In this document: in pieces, positions 7,799 to 17,254 of the stretch
How the letters are laid out: each line of letters starts with the position of its first letter
Position numbering within the stretch: position 1 is the stretch's first letter
Assembly: GCF_000829435.1 (NCBI RefSeq)
Contig: NZ_JXRP01000018.1
Location: 718,104 to 782,103 of the forward strand
DNA length: 64,000 nt
Source of the DNA: Jeotgalibacillus soli
GTDB lineage: Bacteria; Bacillota; Bacilli; Bacillales; Jeotgalibacillaceae
Direction: 5' to 3'
Program-made: the position numbers and the translations under genes
The notes under the pieces: model-generated
Told to the model about the DNA's origin: nothing
Seen by the model: only the letters and a program-made list of their open reading frames with translations
Database searches by the model: none

Positions 7799-9718
7799 TT
7801 ATATGCTTTTGTATAGAAGTCGTTTAAGTAATGGGAAAAGTACATCTGGAAGTTCTTCTATATTCGAAATGAAGAGACTATATTTACCATACATGTTACG
7901 AATTACTTCTTTTTGTCCCTCCGTAACTTCTCCGTTTGAAAGAAACAGGTTCATCACCTCGATGCCATTCTTCCTTGCATTGATTACAGCTTCATGTGTG
8001 TCCATAACCCCATTTTGCTCATAGTTCATTGCAGCGGGTTCACCATCCGAAAAGACCATTAAAAAACGTTGTTTTTCCTTGCGTGAAAGAAGTCGTTTGG
8101 TCATATGGCGAATGGCATAACCGTCTCGGTTGTCTTCTTCCGGCTGCAGCTGCATAATTGCAGCACCTTGATTTGTGTAAATTGAATCATGATAGGATAT
8201 AACCGTCTTCATATAATTAGGTTGACTCGTTTCACTAACGTTATTTGTATCTTCCCAGAATCCGACAATTTCATGAGGGACGTAAAGTGATTTTAGTGCC
8301 TCATGAAATAAAACAAGCCCTTTTTTCGTTTCTTCCATTTTGTCATGCATGGATGCAGAGCAGTCAAGCAATAACGTAAAGGTTGCGTCAATTTCTGGTG
8401 ATTTTTCGTCTTTTTTATAAAAAATCTTCGGCTGATCATCTGTTAAAAATGGGATTAACCGTTTGCTCAATCGACCAAATGCAAGATTTGTTCTAGGCTG
8501 TATTTTTTTATGATCCAATGTTTTTTCTATCATTCTTTGTAGTTTTTTTTGATAAAAAACAACTAATTTTTTGAAAATATCATATCTTTGCTGTTCAGAA
8601 TGAGCAATAGGATTGGAGGATTGAAAAACCGGGTGCGCATAGCGATTTTCACGTCCGAAATAATCGGTTTCTCCTTCACCTGATTGCTCTTCTGAATTTA
8701 AATCCAGTTCTTGGTTATCAAATTGTTGATGCTGAGATTTTCTACTTGCCCCCTGAATCATCCCTAATGCTTGGTCTCCTTCGTCACCTTCTCTTGCCTG
8801 ATTCCCTTTTATATTCGTACTGGAGCCCTGATCCAAATCAAATTGTAAAAATGATTCTCCTTTGTCAGAAGATTCACGATGCCAAGTACTGAATTCCTCT
8901 TTCATTACTTCTTCATTTCCAGTCGCTTCTTCCTTCAGATGGTCACAATTGACTAAAGGATCATCGCGCTTGAGATCCTTGTATGTTAAACTACTCTCCC
9001 ATTCTTCCATCACTTGCTCAGGAAGGTGGAAATATTCGTTTAACATATCTTTTGCTAAAATTTCATCTAGAACCTCACAAATTTCATTACAAAGTGCTGT
9101 TGCCTCTGCGGTTGACTTAATATCAAAGGAGCGCTCAATCTGTTGTTGTATAAAAGGCATAGCCATATCAATTGAAGAATTAATTTTAGGCCAGTCCGAT
9201 ATTGGAGATTGAGCATTCAGCATCAAATAGAGCATATTAAATAAAGCATCCGTAGAAACGCCCTTTACCAAGTGTACATTCAGCTGTGATTCGAAATAGG
9301 ATGTATAAATACGTCTTCGAATATTAAAGGCTTTTTTTGTTCCTGGACGAACGCGTTTAATTTCCTCTTCTATACGTAAATCTTCAATCATGATCAAGAG
9401 CTGCTTTGAAAATGAACGAATAGATCGTTTTTTTGTTTTGAAAATATATTTATTAATCGACGGGATATCTGAATATTTCATTGTTCCAACTGCACACAAA
9501 TAGATATCAGACTTTAAACCCATAACCTCGTCTATCGAGCTCCTATGATCCCAAAAATGACTAACAATAATCTTCCTGCCCGGAAGATCCGCGTAGGAAA
9601 GCGGACCGTATTCTACGTCTATGTCTTGTATTTTTGTTAAGGTTTTTGCCAAATCGGTTAACTCCATCAATCGGAAGGAATTAATGCTTTCATCATTAAA
9701 TTGAATAAATCGTTCCAT
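7799..9718 (-). CDS. yojO: VWA-domain protein, NorD/YojO-like
   Basis: 639 residues, matching the length of B. subtilis YojO. The C-terminal third is a von Willebrand A domain with a MIDAS motif (LLLDCSASMHD, about 450-460), the FSDGEPA strand and a final Asp/Thr region. The middle is acidic and low-complexity (about 270-360). It pairs with the MoxR-type AAA+ ATPase 12 bases upstream. By analogy with NorQ/NorD and CbbQ/CbbO it would form an ATPase/VWA chaperone complex that remodels or inserts metal into a target enzyme; no target gene is adjacent. Confidence 0.9.
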   Translation of the reverse strand: MERFIQFNDESINSFRLMELTDLAKTLTKIQDIDVEYGPLSYADLPGRKIIVSHFWDHRSSIDEVMGLKSDIYLCAVGTMKYSDIPSINKYIFKTKKRSIRSFSKQLLIMIEDLRIEEEIKRVRPGTKKAFNIRRRIYTSYFESQLNVHLVKGVSTDALFNMLYLMLNAQSPISDWPKINSSIDMAMPFIQQQIERSFDIKSTAEATALCNEICEVLDEILAKDMLNEYFHLPEQVMEEWESSLTYKDLKRDDPLVNCDHLKEEATGNEEVMKEEFSTWHRESSDKGESFLQFDLDQGSSTNIKGNQAREGDEGDQALGMIQGASRKSQHQQFDNQELDLNSEEQSGEGETDYFGRENRYAHPVFQSSNPIAHSEQQRYDIFKKLVVFYQKKLQRMIEKTLDHKKIQPRTNLAFGRLSKRLIPFLTDDQPKIFYKKDEKSPEIDATFTLLLDCSASMHDKMEETKKGLVLFHEALKSLYVPHEIVGFWEDTNNVSETSQPNYMKTVISYHDSIYTNQGAAIMQLQPEEDNRDGYAIRHMTKRLLSRKEKQRFLMVFSDGEPAAMNYEQNGVMDTHEAVINARKNGIEVMNLFLSNGEVTEGQKEVIRNMYGKYSLFISNIEELPDVLFPLLKRLLYKSI

Positions 9719-9730
9719 GACCGATCATCC

Positions 9731-10630
9731 TCACTCAAAAATCGTTTCTGCAGCATTTCGGATTGCCGCCTTCTCTCGATCATCTTCTACTTTATCTATT
9801 ATTCCACGAAGCAACGCTCTCATGGGTGGAAGATATATGGCCAAATCACATGTGTCGAGTAAGGCACGAATAGAAGCGGCTTCCTCAGACACTTGTCCGT
9901 TTTGGACCTGTGTTAAAAGATCCTCTGATAGTTGGACAAATCGATCTATAAGCATCGAGTCCGTAAGCTTACTTTGACCTTCAATTACTTTTTTTAAGGT
10001 TTCACCCTGTATATAAGGTACATCAATAACAATAAAGCGATTCTTCAATGCTTCATTTAAAGGAACGGTACCCACATATCCTTCATTAATAGCTGCAATT
10101 ACACCAAATCCCTCTTTTGCTTTAACAACCTCATTTGTAAATGGATTAGTAATCGTTCTGCGATAATCAAGTACTCCGTTTAAGATTGGGAGCGTTTCGG
10201 GTTTAGCCATGTTAATTTCATCAATATAAAGAAGCTGCCCTTTTTTCATTGCTTGAATAACGGGTCCCTCCACAAAGGTAATGGCTGAATGTCCATCAAC
10301 TTGTTCGATGGTTTTATATCCAAGCATCGCTTCAGCATCTAAATCTACTGAGCAGTTAATACTATACATTGGCTGAGAAAAGATGCTGCTGATTGTTTCT
10401 GCGAGCTTTGTTTTTCCAGATCCGGTAGGTCCTTTTAAAAGAACGTTTTTACTTAATGCGAGCGCAATTGCAGAATCCTTTAATATAGATGGATCGTTTG
10501 AAGTATACCCACCCGTTCCAATTCGAGCAAAATCCTCGTCATACTGACTGGCTTGTCTGCTTTTTATTAGCGATTGTATTTCTTCTGGAAGTTGATAAAT
10601 TATAGATGATATCATTTCATGAATCCTCAC
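9731..10630 (-). CDS. yojN: MoxR-family AAA+ ATPase, NorQ/YojN-like
   Basis: 299 residues with Walker [10 protein letters not shown] (about 68-76), Walker [11 protein letters not shown] (about 143-152), sensor 1 and the [16 protein letters not shown] stretch typical of MoxR ATPases. It lies directly upstream of the VWA gene, the order found in yojN-yojO and norQ-norD. The two products are expected to act together in the cytoplasm as a chaperone complex. Confidence 0.92.
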   Translation of the reverse strand: MRIHEMISSIIYQLPEEIQSLIKSRQASQYDEDFARIGTGGYTSNDPSILKDSAIALALSKNVLLKGPTGSGKTKLAETISSIFSQPMYSINCSVDLDAEAMLGYKTIEQVDGHSAITFVEGPVIQAMKKGQLLYIDEINMAKPETLPILNGVLDYRRTITNPFTNEVVKAKEGFGVIAAINEGYVGTVPLNEALKNRFIVIDVPYIQGETLKKVIEGQSKLTDSMLIDRFVQLSEDLLTQVQNGQVSEEAASIRALLDTCDLAIYLPPMRALLRGIIDKVEDDREKAAIRNAAETIFE

Positions 10631-10693
10631 TTTTTATGATAAATTAATATATATATTTATGGTTATTAATTGTACTTTTATAATAATATTATT

Positions 10694-11101
10694 TCAATTA
10701 ACATTATTTTTATTTCCATATTCTATAGTATCTTCAAGAAATTGATTAACGGTCTTGAAAAAACTTTTTGTAAAGGTATCCACTGAAGATTTGCACCAAA
10801 ATGATAATGGAGAATGAGCTGATATAAGTGGAAAAAAGTATGTTTTACCCTTTTTTTGAATTTTACCATTGAATTCTGGTCTTGGTGCAACGGATACATT
10901 ACATTTGTTCTTTTTCTGTTCAATTTTGGCATGGAGGTTGTTTAAATACACGGATCGAGTGAATCTCTCTTTTTCATGGGGAGATAGAATCACGATTAAT
11001 GGAATTATATGATATTTTCCCTTTACTTTATAAGCCTTAGTTACTTCCCATGATATAAAGCCATCCACAGAGGTTAAAGACTGTTCCCACTTATTATTCA
11101 T
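10694..11101 (-). CDS. Hypothetical protein (135 aa)
   Basis: A basic, soluble protein with a YHIIPLIVIL beta-strand and a VDTFTKSFFKTVNQFLED helix near the C-terminus. ATG 11101 lies nine bases after GAGGTG and is preferred to an in-frame GTG at 11113. The family is not recognised. It lies upstream of the yojN-yojO pair on the same strand, but a 60-base AT-rich gap separates them. Confidence 0.5.
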   Translation of the reverse strand: MNNKWEQSLTSVDGFISWEVTKAYKVKGKYHIIPLIVILSPHEKERFTRSVYLNNLHAKIEQKKNKCNVSVAPRPEFNGKIQKKGKTYFFPLISAHSPLSFWCKSSVDTFTKSFFKTVNQFLEDTIEYGNKNNVN

Positions 11102-11265
11102 TTTATATTTCACCTCTTCTCACTAGTTATGTTAGACAAACTACTAAATGGCTATCTTCTCCTATTAGAATTACTATTATGTCACTTCTATAATCACCCT
11201 AAACTAAACTGGTGACAGCTGATGCTTAACAAAGTAAAATATATTGGGGAAAGGAGGTAGTGTAA

Positions 11266-12066
11266 TTGCTAGAAAAGATTCGGCAGAAATGCGCTAGATT
11301 ATCAGATCATCCAGGATTTACAAGCATTATAATCGGGCTGATACTTTTAAACGCCGTCTTAATTGGTTTAGAAACCTATACATATATTTATGAGGAATTT
11401 ATTACATGGTTTTTTATAGCTGATCAAATTTTATTATGGATTTTTACAATTGAAATATTGATTCGTTTAATTGGAAGTCGTTCATTAAAATTATTCTTTA
11501 AAGAACCTTGGAATATGTTTGACTTTATTATTGTGGCAAGCGGTCACTTGCTAGTTGGCGGGCATTATGTAACTGTATTAAGGATTTTGCGCGTTTTGAG
11601 AGTGCTTAGAGCCATTTCGACTATCCCTTCACTGCGAAAAATGGTAAATGCTCTTCTTATGACCATCCCTTCAATGGGAACAATTATGCTTTTACTCACC
11701 ATTTTCTTTTACATTTATGCAGTAATTGGTACGACATTGTATAAAGAAATTGCACCAGAATTTTTTGGTACCCTTCATGCTTCTTTGCTAAGCCTGTTCC
11801 AGGTTGTTACTTTAGAGTCATGGGCAAGTGGTGTTATGAGGCCTATTTTAGCAGAAGATCCAACATCTTGGTGGTTTTTTGTAACGTTTATCTTAATCGG
11901 AACCTTCGTTATATTTAATTTATTTGTCGGTGTTATTGTAAGTAATGTAGAGGAAGCAAATCAAGCTGAGAACCCTTCTCCTACAGACAGAAAATTAGAA
12001 GCAGTTCAAAAAGAGTTAGCAGAAATTAAAAAACTTTTAAAAGAACAGCATAGCGTAAAAAAATAG
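11266..12066 (+). CDS. Bacterial voltage-gated sodium channel (NaChBac family)
   Basis: 266 residues and six membrane segments. S1 lies at about 19-36 and S4 carries regularly spaced arginines (VLRILRVLRVLRAIS, about 105-119). The pore filter reads TLESWAS (about 184-190), as in the B. halodurans channel NaChBac. S6 (FVIFNLFVGVIVSNV) is followed by a C-terminal coiled coil (RKLEAVQKELAEIKKLL) that usually tetramerises the channel. The TTG start follows a near-perfect AAAGGAGG. It would conduct Na+ in response to depolarisation, with roles in motility and pH homeostasis in alkaliphiles. Confidence 0.95.
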   Translation: MLEKIRQKCARLSDHPGFTSIIIGLILLNAVLIGLETYTYIYEEFITWFFIADQILLWIFTIEILIRLIGSRSLKLFFKEPWNMFDFIIVASGHLLVGGHYVTVLRILRVLRVLRAISTIPSLRKMVNALLMTIPSMGTIMLLLTIFFYIYAVIGTTLYKEIAPEFFGTLHASLLSLFQVVTLESWASGVMRPILAEDPTSWWFFVTFILIGTFVIFNLFVGVIVSNVEEANQAENPSPTDRKLEAVQKELAEIKKLLKEQHSVKK

Positions 12067-12078
12067 CCGTAATTTATA

Positions 12079-12127
12079 AAAAAGACTGACTTTTGTTCTT
12101 TTTAACAAGACAAGTCAGTCTTTTTTT
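12079..12127. terminator. Terminator after the sodium channel gene
   Basis: AAAGACTGACTT pairs with AAGTCAGTCTTT across about 25 bases, with a T-run. Convergent with the minus-strand rok-like gene. Confidence 0.85.
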
Positions 12128-12141
12128 AAAAAAAATGGTGT

Positions 12142-12609
12142 TTAAGATTCTTTTTCGTAAATATACAAACCACGATCCAATTTACGAACGTGTCTATCTT
12201 TTCGTTGGATGGTTTTCATAAATGTAGTCATATTCGCAACTTTAAAGCCTGTTTTGTCTAAAATATACTCTTGAATTTCAGTACCTTTAACAGGCTCTAA
12301 ACGATCCCGTAAAATTGTAAAAGCCGCTTCGTGCATTTGTCTTGATTTTCCAAGTTTTTTCGTTTTAAGCATTCTTTTTCCAGCTAGCTGATCACCCGCT
12401 GCATTTTCTTGGGTTTCTGATTGTTCTTGAACAAACTCAGGAGATAAATCTGTACTTATTTCAGATTGTTCGTAACCTTGTGTTGAATCTAACTCTCTCA
12501 ATCTCTGAAGGATCGATTCACGTTCTTTATGAAACGCTTCAAATATTCTTTCTTCTGAATCTTTCATTTGTTCTAATCGAATTTGCAGTGCCATTCTTTC
12601 TGTAAACAT
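12142..12609 (-). CDS. rok: Rok-like nucleoid-associated repressor
   Basis: 155 residues. The N-terminus MFTERMALQIRLEQMKDSEE closely follows B. subtilis Rok (MFxEREALRLRLEQL), the oligomerising coiled coil. The C-terminal winged-helix part (about 95-150) carries VANMTTFMKTIQRK, matching the PNMTTFMQSL motif. The linker between them is shorter than in B. subtilis (191 aa total). Rok binds AT-rich DNA, silences foreign genes and represses comK. Here it lies beside a decaying AT-rich accessory region, in keeping with xenogeneic silencing. Confidence 0.85.
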   Translation of the reverse strand: MFTERMALQIRLEQMKDSEERIFEAFHKERESILQRLRELDSTQGYEQSEISTDLSPEFVQEQSETQENAAGDQLAGKRMLKTKKLGKSRQMHEAAFTILRDRLEPVKGTEIQEYILDKTGFKVANMTTFMKTIQRKDRHVRKLDRGLYIYEKES

Positions 12610-12673
12610 GGGCTTCTCCCCTTAATATTAATTGTATAAATTTATTATAGACATTAGTGAAAAAAATGAAAAG

Positions 12674-12713
12674 AAAAAAAGTCTTAGTTTTTAAGAAAAC
12701 TAAGACTTTTTTA
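12674..12713 (-). terminator. Terminator after the DUF6501 gene
   Basis: AAAAAAGTCTTAGTTTT pairs with AAAACTAAGACTTTTTT. Confidence 0.8.
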
Positions 12714-12728
12714 AAGAGATAAAAAACT

Positions 12729-12932
12729 TTATGCAACTTGGAAGTAATATTTGTAAAATCCTCCCACTTTTCCGCTGTTATCAATGATAAAAATAAATTC
12801 TTCTGTTTCATTTTTCACTTCGTAAGTCTTCCCAACGGTAAGTACGTTATTAACGATATATTTTTTAGCTTTATCTTGAATACATGTTACCGTTTTAAGA
12901 GAAGGACGATCTTGCCAATTGTGATGAATCAT
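12729..12932 (-). CDS. DUF6501 family protein
   Basis: A 67-residue protein with the family's compact beta-rich signature: KKYIVNNVLTVGKTYEVKNE, then EEFIFIIDNSGKVGGFYKYYF. ATG 12932 (or 12935) follows AGGAGG. Conserved across Bacillaceae, with no known function; probably cytoplasmic. It ends at its own terminator and lies just upstream of rok on the same strand. Confidence 0.8.
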   Translation of the reverse strand: MIHHNWQDRPSLKTVTCIQDKAKKYIVNNVLTVGKTYEVKNETEEFIFIIDNSGKVGGFYKYYFQVA

Positions 12933-13093
12933 CATAAATCCTCCTTTCTATTCAAAAAAAGTATAGCGTGACTCCTTCTTAATTACAATACGTGTGACAA
13001 TTATTTCTTTTTGTTCAGCATATTTTTCCTTTTTAAGCAGAAGTTAATCACCTTATCTATTTTCTATTTTTAATAACAAGCTGTTTAATTGGC

Positions 13094-13990
13094 TCATAAA
13101 TGACCAAAGCGTTCTTCCGTATTCACCTTACCAAAAATTTTTGTAACGGGGAATCGGATGACTTTTAACCATTCTTCAAAATTAATTGTAATTGGAGTAG
13201 CTTTTTCTCCTAAACCAAAGATCACCGTTAACGTTTCTGGAATGTAAACGAATGTATGAATTGTACCAGCCCAGCTTTCATAATTTTTTTGAAAATTCCA
13301 TACTGAGGATCATTTAAAAAATGAAACGCTTCTATAGCTGTCACTTTATTATTATTCATTTGATTTATTGTTTCTAATCTTTTTTTAGAGTCCATTAAAT
13401 GGTAACGATTTTTCAGCTAGTAGTTTAGGCGATTGAAAGTGATTCGTACAGCCCATGATGTTTTCATATCGCACAGCTACCCTCCCCCTGAAGCTTCTAC
13501 AACGGCTTGTGTTCCATGTTTATCTTATAATGAAGACATTAAATACTTGGCGATGAGGAATTGGCTTAAGAAGGTCAATTGCCTCTTCTGTCGTTGCACA
13601 AGTATCCAGTAAAAAACGCGCTATTGTCGTGCAAATAAATCCTTCAGCAGCATTTCTTCGATTAACTAAATGATATCCTACAACTAAACCTTTCTCGTTC
13701 ATCCCATCGCTTCTCCCAATTTAGGCTTAAGCACCAAAAGGATTCCGGAGCATGAGCCTTTCTTCATAGGTTTTAGGGTGATAATCATAGTTTCTTACGT
13801 ATCCATCTCTCACCATTGCTGAGCATCCCGACTTTTTCTAGTCTTGCTGATAACCTGAATAATCGTGAAAGATATCATCATCTTGCCAATCTAGTTCAGA
13901 GGCAACTCCTTCTAATTCATCCCATTATCCTGGAGCAAAACCTTGATAATATTCTTTTGATCGATCAAAATCAACAGCATTTCTTTTAAA
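13094..13990 (-). pseudogene. Broken C45/choloylglycine-hydrolase-type amidohydrolase
   Basis: Several frames in one direction give collinear pieces: WDELEGVASELDW, KKSGCSAMVRDGYV with the catalytic-type Cys, RNYDYHPKTYEERLMLRNPF, MNEKGLVVGYHLVNRRNA, MGCTNHFQSPKL, YESWAGTIHTFVYIPETL and NFEEWLKV. At least four frameshifts and stops (for example TAA and TAG codons near 13925 and 13850) interrupt it. This family (linear amide C-N hydrolases / penicillin acylase-like) hydrolyses amides in the cytoplasm. The upstream limit is uncertain because another remnant joins near 13985. Confidence 0.8.
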
Positions 13991-13999
13991 TAATATTTA

Positions 14000-14440
14000 T
14001 TGTACCAATTAAAAGATGTTTCAATTTTAGCCGGTACTTCTAAATCTTCTTGGTAAATAATATTTCTATTATCAGGTCGTATTAAAATTTTGTCTTTATC
14101 CAAGTTGGATGGATCAATTAAGTAAACAGAAATGATTTTATTTCTGGCTCATGCTTATTTATATTATCTTCCTGGTGGAACTAAGTTACTGGCTTCTTCT
14201 TATCTTTGAATTTCAAGACATAATTAGCCGTTGCACTAGATTTAGCAATCAATTTAATTTTTCCAAAATGAATGAAAGAACTGTAATCAGTTTCTGTAAC
14301 CCTATTGCTGTAATGAATGATCATCCGATCCTTCAACTGAACATATTCACTTTCAGTAATATTCCTTGCTTTGTTCAGCCATTCATTACAAATTACAGGA
14401 TTGGAATAGATTTGTTAAAGTTAAGGGTAATAATATACTT
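14000..14440 (-). pseudogene. Decayed gene of unknown family
   Basis: One direction shows a long remnant with stops: NEWLNKARNITESEYVQLKD, SSFIHFGKIKLIAKSS, YVLKFKDKKKP, a stop near 14180, then KHEPEIKSFLFT, another stop and LIRPDNRNIIYQEDLEVPAK. I recognise no family. It runs straight into the amidohydrolase remnant, probably a deletion joint. The open frames seen on the plus strand here are not supported. Confidence 0.4.
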
Positions 14441-14648
14441 AATCTAAATGTGTTTAGCATGATTAAAATCAAGAAAATCAAAATCCAAAAGCACGAAGGA
14501 AGAAGCAAAATGAAGCGTATTAAACTGATGTTATTAGAAACACATCGAGGGGAAGCATTCTCTGATCAAAGTAAATTTCCATAAAGCAATGAAACAATCG
14601 AATTTAAAAATTTCAAAAATGTTACTAATAAATTGTTTTAAATTCTTT

Positions 14649-14682
14649 CGTGTGTAGTAAATTTACTACACACGATTTTTTA
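14649..14682. terminator. Perfect 26-bp palindrome followed by T-run
   Basis: CGTGTGTAGTAAA and its complement meet without a loop at 14649-14674, followed by ATTTTTTA. It reads as an intrinsic terminator on the plus strand and lies directly beside the palindromic direct repeat at 14668. Confidence 0.7.
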
Positions 14683-14734
14683 TTTTCTTATGTCACCAAA
14701 TGGTGACATAAGAAAAACTTCAAAACCATATTTG
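14668..14734. repeat. Palindromic direct repeat, copy 1
   Basis: Contains a 34-base palindrome at 14683-14716: arms TTTTCTTATGTCACCA and complement around AA. The flanks ACACACGATTTTTT and CAAAACCATATTTG recur at 18136-18199 in the same orientation, but there the central dinucleotide is TT. The 14450-14871 gap holds only this and the adjacent terminator. Confidence 0.85.
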
Positions 14735-14871
14735 CTTGTTTGAGTTGCTTTTTAAAGTCTTCTTTCAAATGAGGGGTACTTTCTGGTAAAGGTCACTACT
14801 TTATTAGTGAAAAGTTAAATCTTCGTTGTTCTGAATTTCAATAGCACGCCAAGTTTAGCGGAAATCTCAAT

Positions 14872-15252
14872 TTACATTTCTTTATTGTAATAATTTGTTC
14901 GTCGTTCACCCAGTTGTTCAGAAGCTTTTTTAGCTTTCTTATGTTCTCGATTCGAATAGAGTGCAGCTGTTGTGGTGGAACTGTGGCCAAGTTGAGTCAT
15001 TAATAAATGGATATCTCCTGATTGTGCCATGAGATTGGTTCCATATGTATGACGCAACTTATGGGGAGACATGGATTTAGTTGATTTACATGCTTTAGTG
15101 TATTTCTTTACTAATGTATCAATTGCGCGATTAGAAAGAGGCGTAGCTGCATTATTCACTTTCGTTAAAAAAACATAATCTAAATGGTCTGTTGTTCCGT
15201 TATAGCGTTCCGAAAGGATGCTAAAACTTCTGATGTCATCTAATCCCCTCAC
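14872..15252 (-). pseudogene. Tyrosine recombinase, C-terminal fragment
   Basis: 126 codons of catalytic domain: SPHKLRHTYGTNLMAQ (HxLR box), MTQLGHSSTTTAALYSN with the conserved His and the nucleophile Tyr. The N-terminal SAM-like domain and the first catalytic Arg (TGLR-type box) are missing. An in-frame TGA lies immediately before the GTG that opens the frame, which falls on the stop codon of the upstream arsR gene. It is therefore a truncated remnant, not an active enzyme. Confidence 0.85.
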
Positions 15253-15602
15253 TATTCACAAATAATTCTTAACCCCTGCTTCTCTAACGCTATAATTCGC
15301 TGATCCTGATTCGGAATGAATGCTAGAATTTGCTGTACTAATCCATACATATCACTCGTATGATTCAAGGAATAAAAAACCCATTGTCCTTTTCGAGTCT
15401 CTCTTACCAGGCCAACATCTTTTAGCTTGCGAAGATGCTGACTAATAGCAGATTGACCAATGTTAAAGATTTCAACAAACTCACAAACACAGCATTCGTT
15501 TTTCTGTAAAAGCTTCATCATCGACAACATCGTCTTGTCCCCTAGTAATTTCAGGACCATGCCCGCTTTATCAAGTTCCACCTTTGTTGTTTTTACTGTC
15601 AT
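15252..15602 (-). CDS. ArsR-family metalloregulator
   Basis: 116 residues. LLGDKTMLSMMKLLQKNECCVCEFVEIFNIGQSAISQHLRKLKDVGLV is a winged helix-turn-helix whose N-terminal part carries ECCVCE, the Cys-x-Cys metalloid site of ArsR. RKGQWVFYSLN is the wing. ATG 15602 lies after GGTGAG and is preferred to an upstream in-frame start at 15623. It should repress in the absence of arsenite, antimonite or a thiophilic metal. No arsenite efflux gene is adjacent; downstream is only the truncated recombinase, so its operon may have been lost. Confidence 0.88.
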   Translation of the reverse strand: MTVKTTKVELDKAGMVLKLLGDKTMLSMMKLLQKNECCVCEFVEIFNIGQSAISQHLRKLKDVGLVRETRKGQWVFYSLNHTSDMYGLVQQILAFIPNQDQRIIALEKQGLRIICE

Positions 15603-15623
15603 AGTTATCTCACCGCCATCCAA

Positions 15624-16036
15624 TGATTCGGGAAAACCATATTCTTATTTGCTTATATGTATATGTTCAATCTATCACAACCTATAATACCATATCATTA
15701 TATACTTATTTGACCAAATGGACTTAAACCAGCTTTTTACGTAAAGTAGCTTGTGCACTTAGTACACTTTTTGAATAAATGAATGAATAAATAAGATATG
15801 TATGCAATCAATGATGGTAAACCGACTTGATTCTTTCCCCCCTCTCAACGCTTCATACTTGCGAATAAAACGCAAAGATGCCCTTGGGAGAGTTTGATCT
15901 TCTAGCAAAATAGCTAAGGTTCATAACTCGCCCAAAGGCGTTTAAAGATCGCAACACAGCATAGACACAAGCCCCCATACATCACATAAAAAGGATCATT
16001 AAGCGGTCAGTTTACCTCTTTTTCAAGTTATGTAGA
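15624..16036. other. Intergenic stretch, about 410 bases
   Basis: No supported gene. It includes the arsR promoter region near 15660-15720 and an unassignable remnant around 15840-15960. Confidence 0.4.
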
Positions 16037-16663
16037 TCAAAATAACGCCTGATAAGCCTGAATACCAAAGTATACCCCAAAGCCAATCATGGCTAAGGAG
16101 GAAAGAATGGAAATAATTTTCAGGAGCGTCGTGGATAAAAGTCTTCGGGCCACACTAGATATAACGGCCATTATAAAATTCCATAAAAGAATGCCAAATA
16201 GCATGGCTAGACTATATAGAAATATTTGATTTCCTGCATAATCTCCAGATGTTTTCGCAAGGACTGAACCATATATCCCTAAGAAAAAAAGGATCGTTAT
16301 CGGATTCAGCATAGACATGAAGAAACCAGATAAGAATGATCGTCTAAGACGGATACTTCTCCCGGACCTCAAGTCCACCACAATTTTATTGAGTGTAAGT
16401 AAATTTTCTATCCCCGTATATATAAGAACAAAAAAGCCAAACGACCAGAGAAATGTTTTGATAAAAGGAAAATCAATAAATTGGGAAACCCCAAAATAAA
16501 CCATGATCATATACATGACGTCCGCAGCTATTGCACCAAGACCAAAAATAAAAGCATGAAAAAACCCATTTTTAATTCCCGTATCTAGTTGAGCAGCCTT
16601 AACAGGGCCTATTGGTGCAGCCAAAGATACACCTAAAAAAATATAGGTAAATAGTGAATTCAT
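16037..16663 (-). CDS. LysE/RhtB-family amino acid exporter
   Basis: 208 residues with six hydrophobic segments. The N-terminal FLGVSLAAPIGPVKAAQLDTGIKNG contains the PGP-like AAPIGPV motif of LysE exporters. GFFMSMLNPITILFFLGIYG gives the conserved NP loop. Start ATG 16663 follows GGAGGG; the upstream in-frame extension is not used. It would export amino acids or analogues through the membrane. It is divergent from a small membrane-protein gene at 16744. Confidence 0.9.
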   Translation of the reverse strand: MNSLFTYIFLGVSLAAPIGPVKAAQLDTGIKNGFFHAFIFGLGAIAADVMYMIMVYFGVSQFIDFPFIKTFLWSFGFFVLIYTGIENLLTLNKIVVDLRSGRSIRLRRSFLSGFFMSMLNPITILFFLGIYGSVLAKTSGDYAGNQIFLYSLAMLFGILLWNFIMAVISSVARRLLSTTLLKIISILSSLAMIGFGVYFGIQAYQALF

Positions 16664-16743
16664 GTAATAGCCCTCCGTTAAAAGATGTCTATGCATCTTA
16701 TTCAGAGAAAACGGCTTGTACAACTAGTTAAAGGAGAAATTCT

Positions 16744-16896
16744 ATGGAACAAAATAAGCATATTTTTCTTGTTTTACAGTCAAATGGCTTGATTGTTATA
16801 GTACTATTCCTATTCACAGGTCTCCCTTTATCAAGATGGATGAACGTAAACGAACGGGATCATACCCATCCGCCATTTAAAGCAAAGGATTTATGA
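16744..16896 (+). CDS. Small membrane protein (50 aa)
   Basis: ATG 16744 lies seven bases after AAAGGAGA, an excellent ribosome binding site. The product has one hydrophobic helix (GLIVIVLFLFTGLPLSRWM, about 17-35) and a short polar tail with HTHPPFK. It is divergent from lysE and 47 bases upstream of another small gene on the opposite strand. No family recognised. Confidence 0.6.
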   Translation: MEQNKHIFLVLQSNGLIVIVLFLFTGLPLSRWMNVNERDHTHPPFKAKDL

Positions 16897-16901
16897 TGAG
16901 T

Positions 16902-17123
16902 CTAATTGTCTTCCAATTGTCGCGTTTCCTTCATTCCCTCTAGTGGCATGCTCTTGATGCCTATCCGGTTCATTTCATAAATTTCGATCATCTCACTATA
17001 TGCATTTGAACCTCCAAGAGTGGTTTCATGTCTCTTTAACCATTCGTATATATCGTTTGTTTGTAAACTGTCATATCCCCCAGGTTCCAAAATCATCTTA
17101 TCATTTGAGTAGAAGTAGTTCAT
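16902..17123 (-). CDS. Small hypothetical protein (73 aa)
   Basis: A soluble, acidic protein with DIYEWLKRHETTLGG and YSEMIEIYEMNRIG helices. ATG 17123 is seven bases after GGGAG and is chosen over ATG 17129, which is too close. Possibly a small regulatory or stress protein; family unknown. Confidence 0.55.
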   Translation of the reverse strand: MNYFYSNDKMILEPGGYDSLQTNDIYEWLKRHETTLGGSNAYSEMIEIYEMNRIGIKSMPLEGMKETRQLEDN

Positions 17124-17254
17124 TTTCATTCTCCCTTAAATGAATTTAGATTTCCCTCTAACGATCGTACAAAAACCCACTAAGCAATTCATTTTCTAGT
17201 GGATTTTTGATGATAAAACTATGCGTTTTTCTTTGCTTTGGAGACGGTTGTTTG

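Noticed and set aside
14151..14584. Plus-strand open frames
   Set aside because: They lie over a decayed minus-strand gene with recognisable protein-like text and have no good ribosome binding site.
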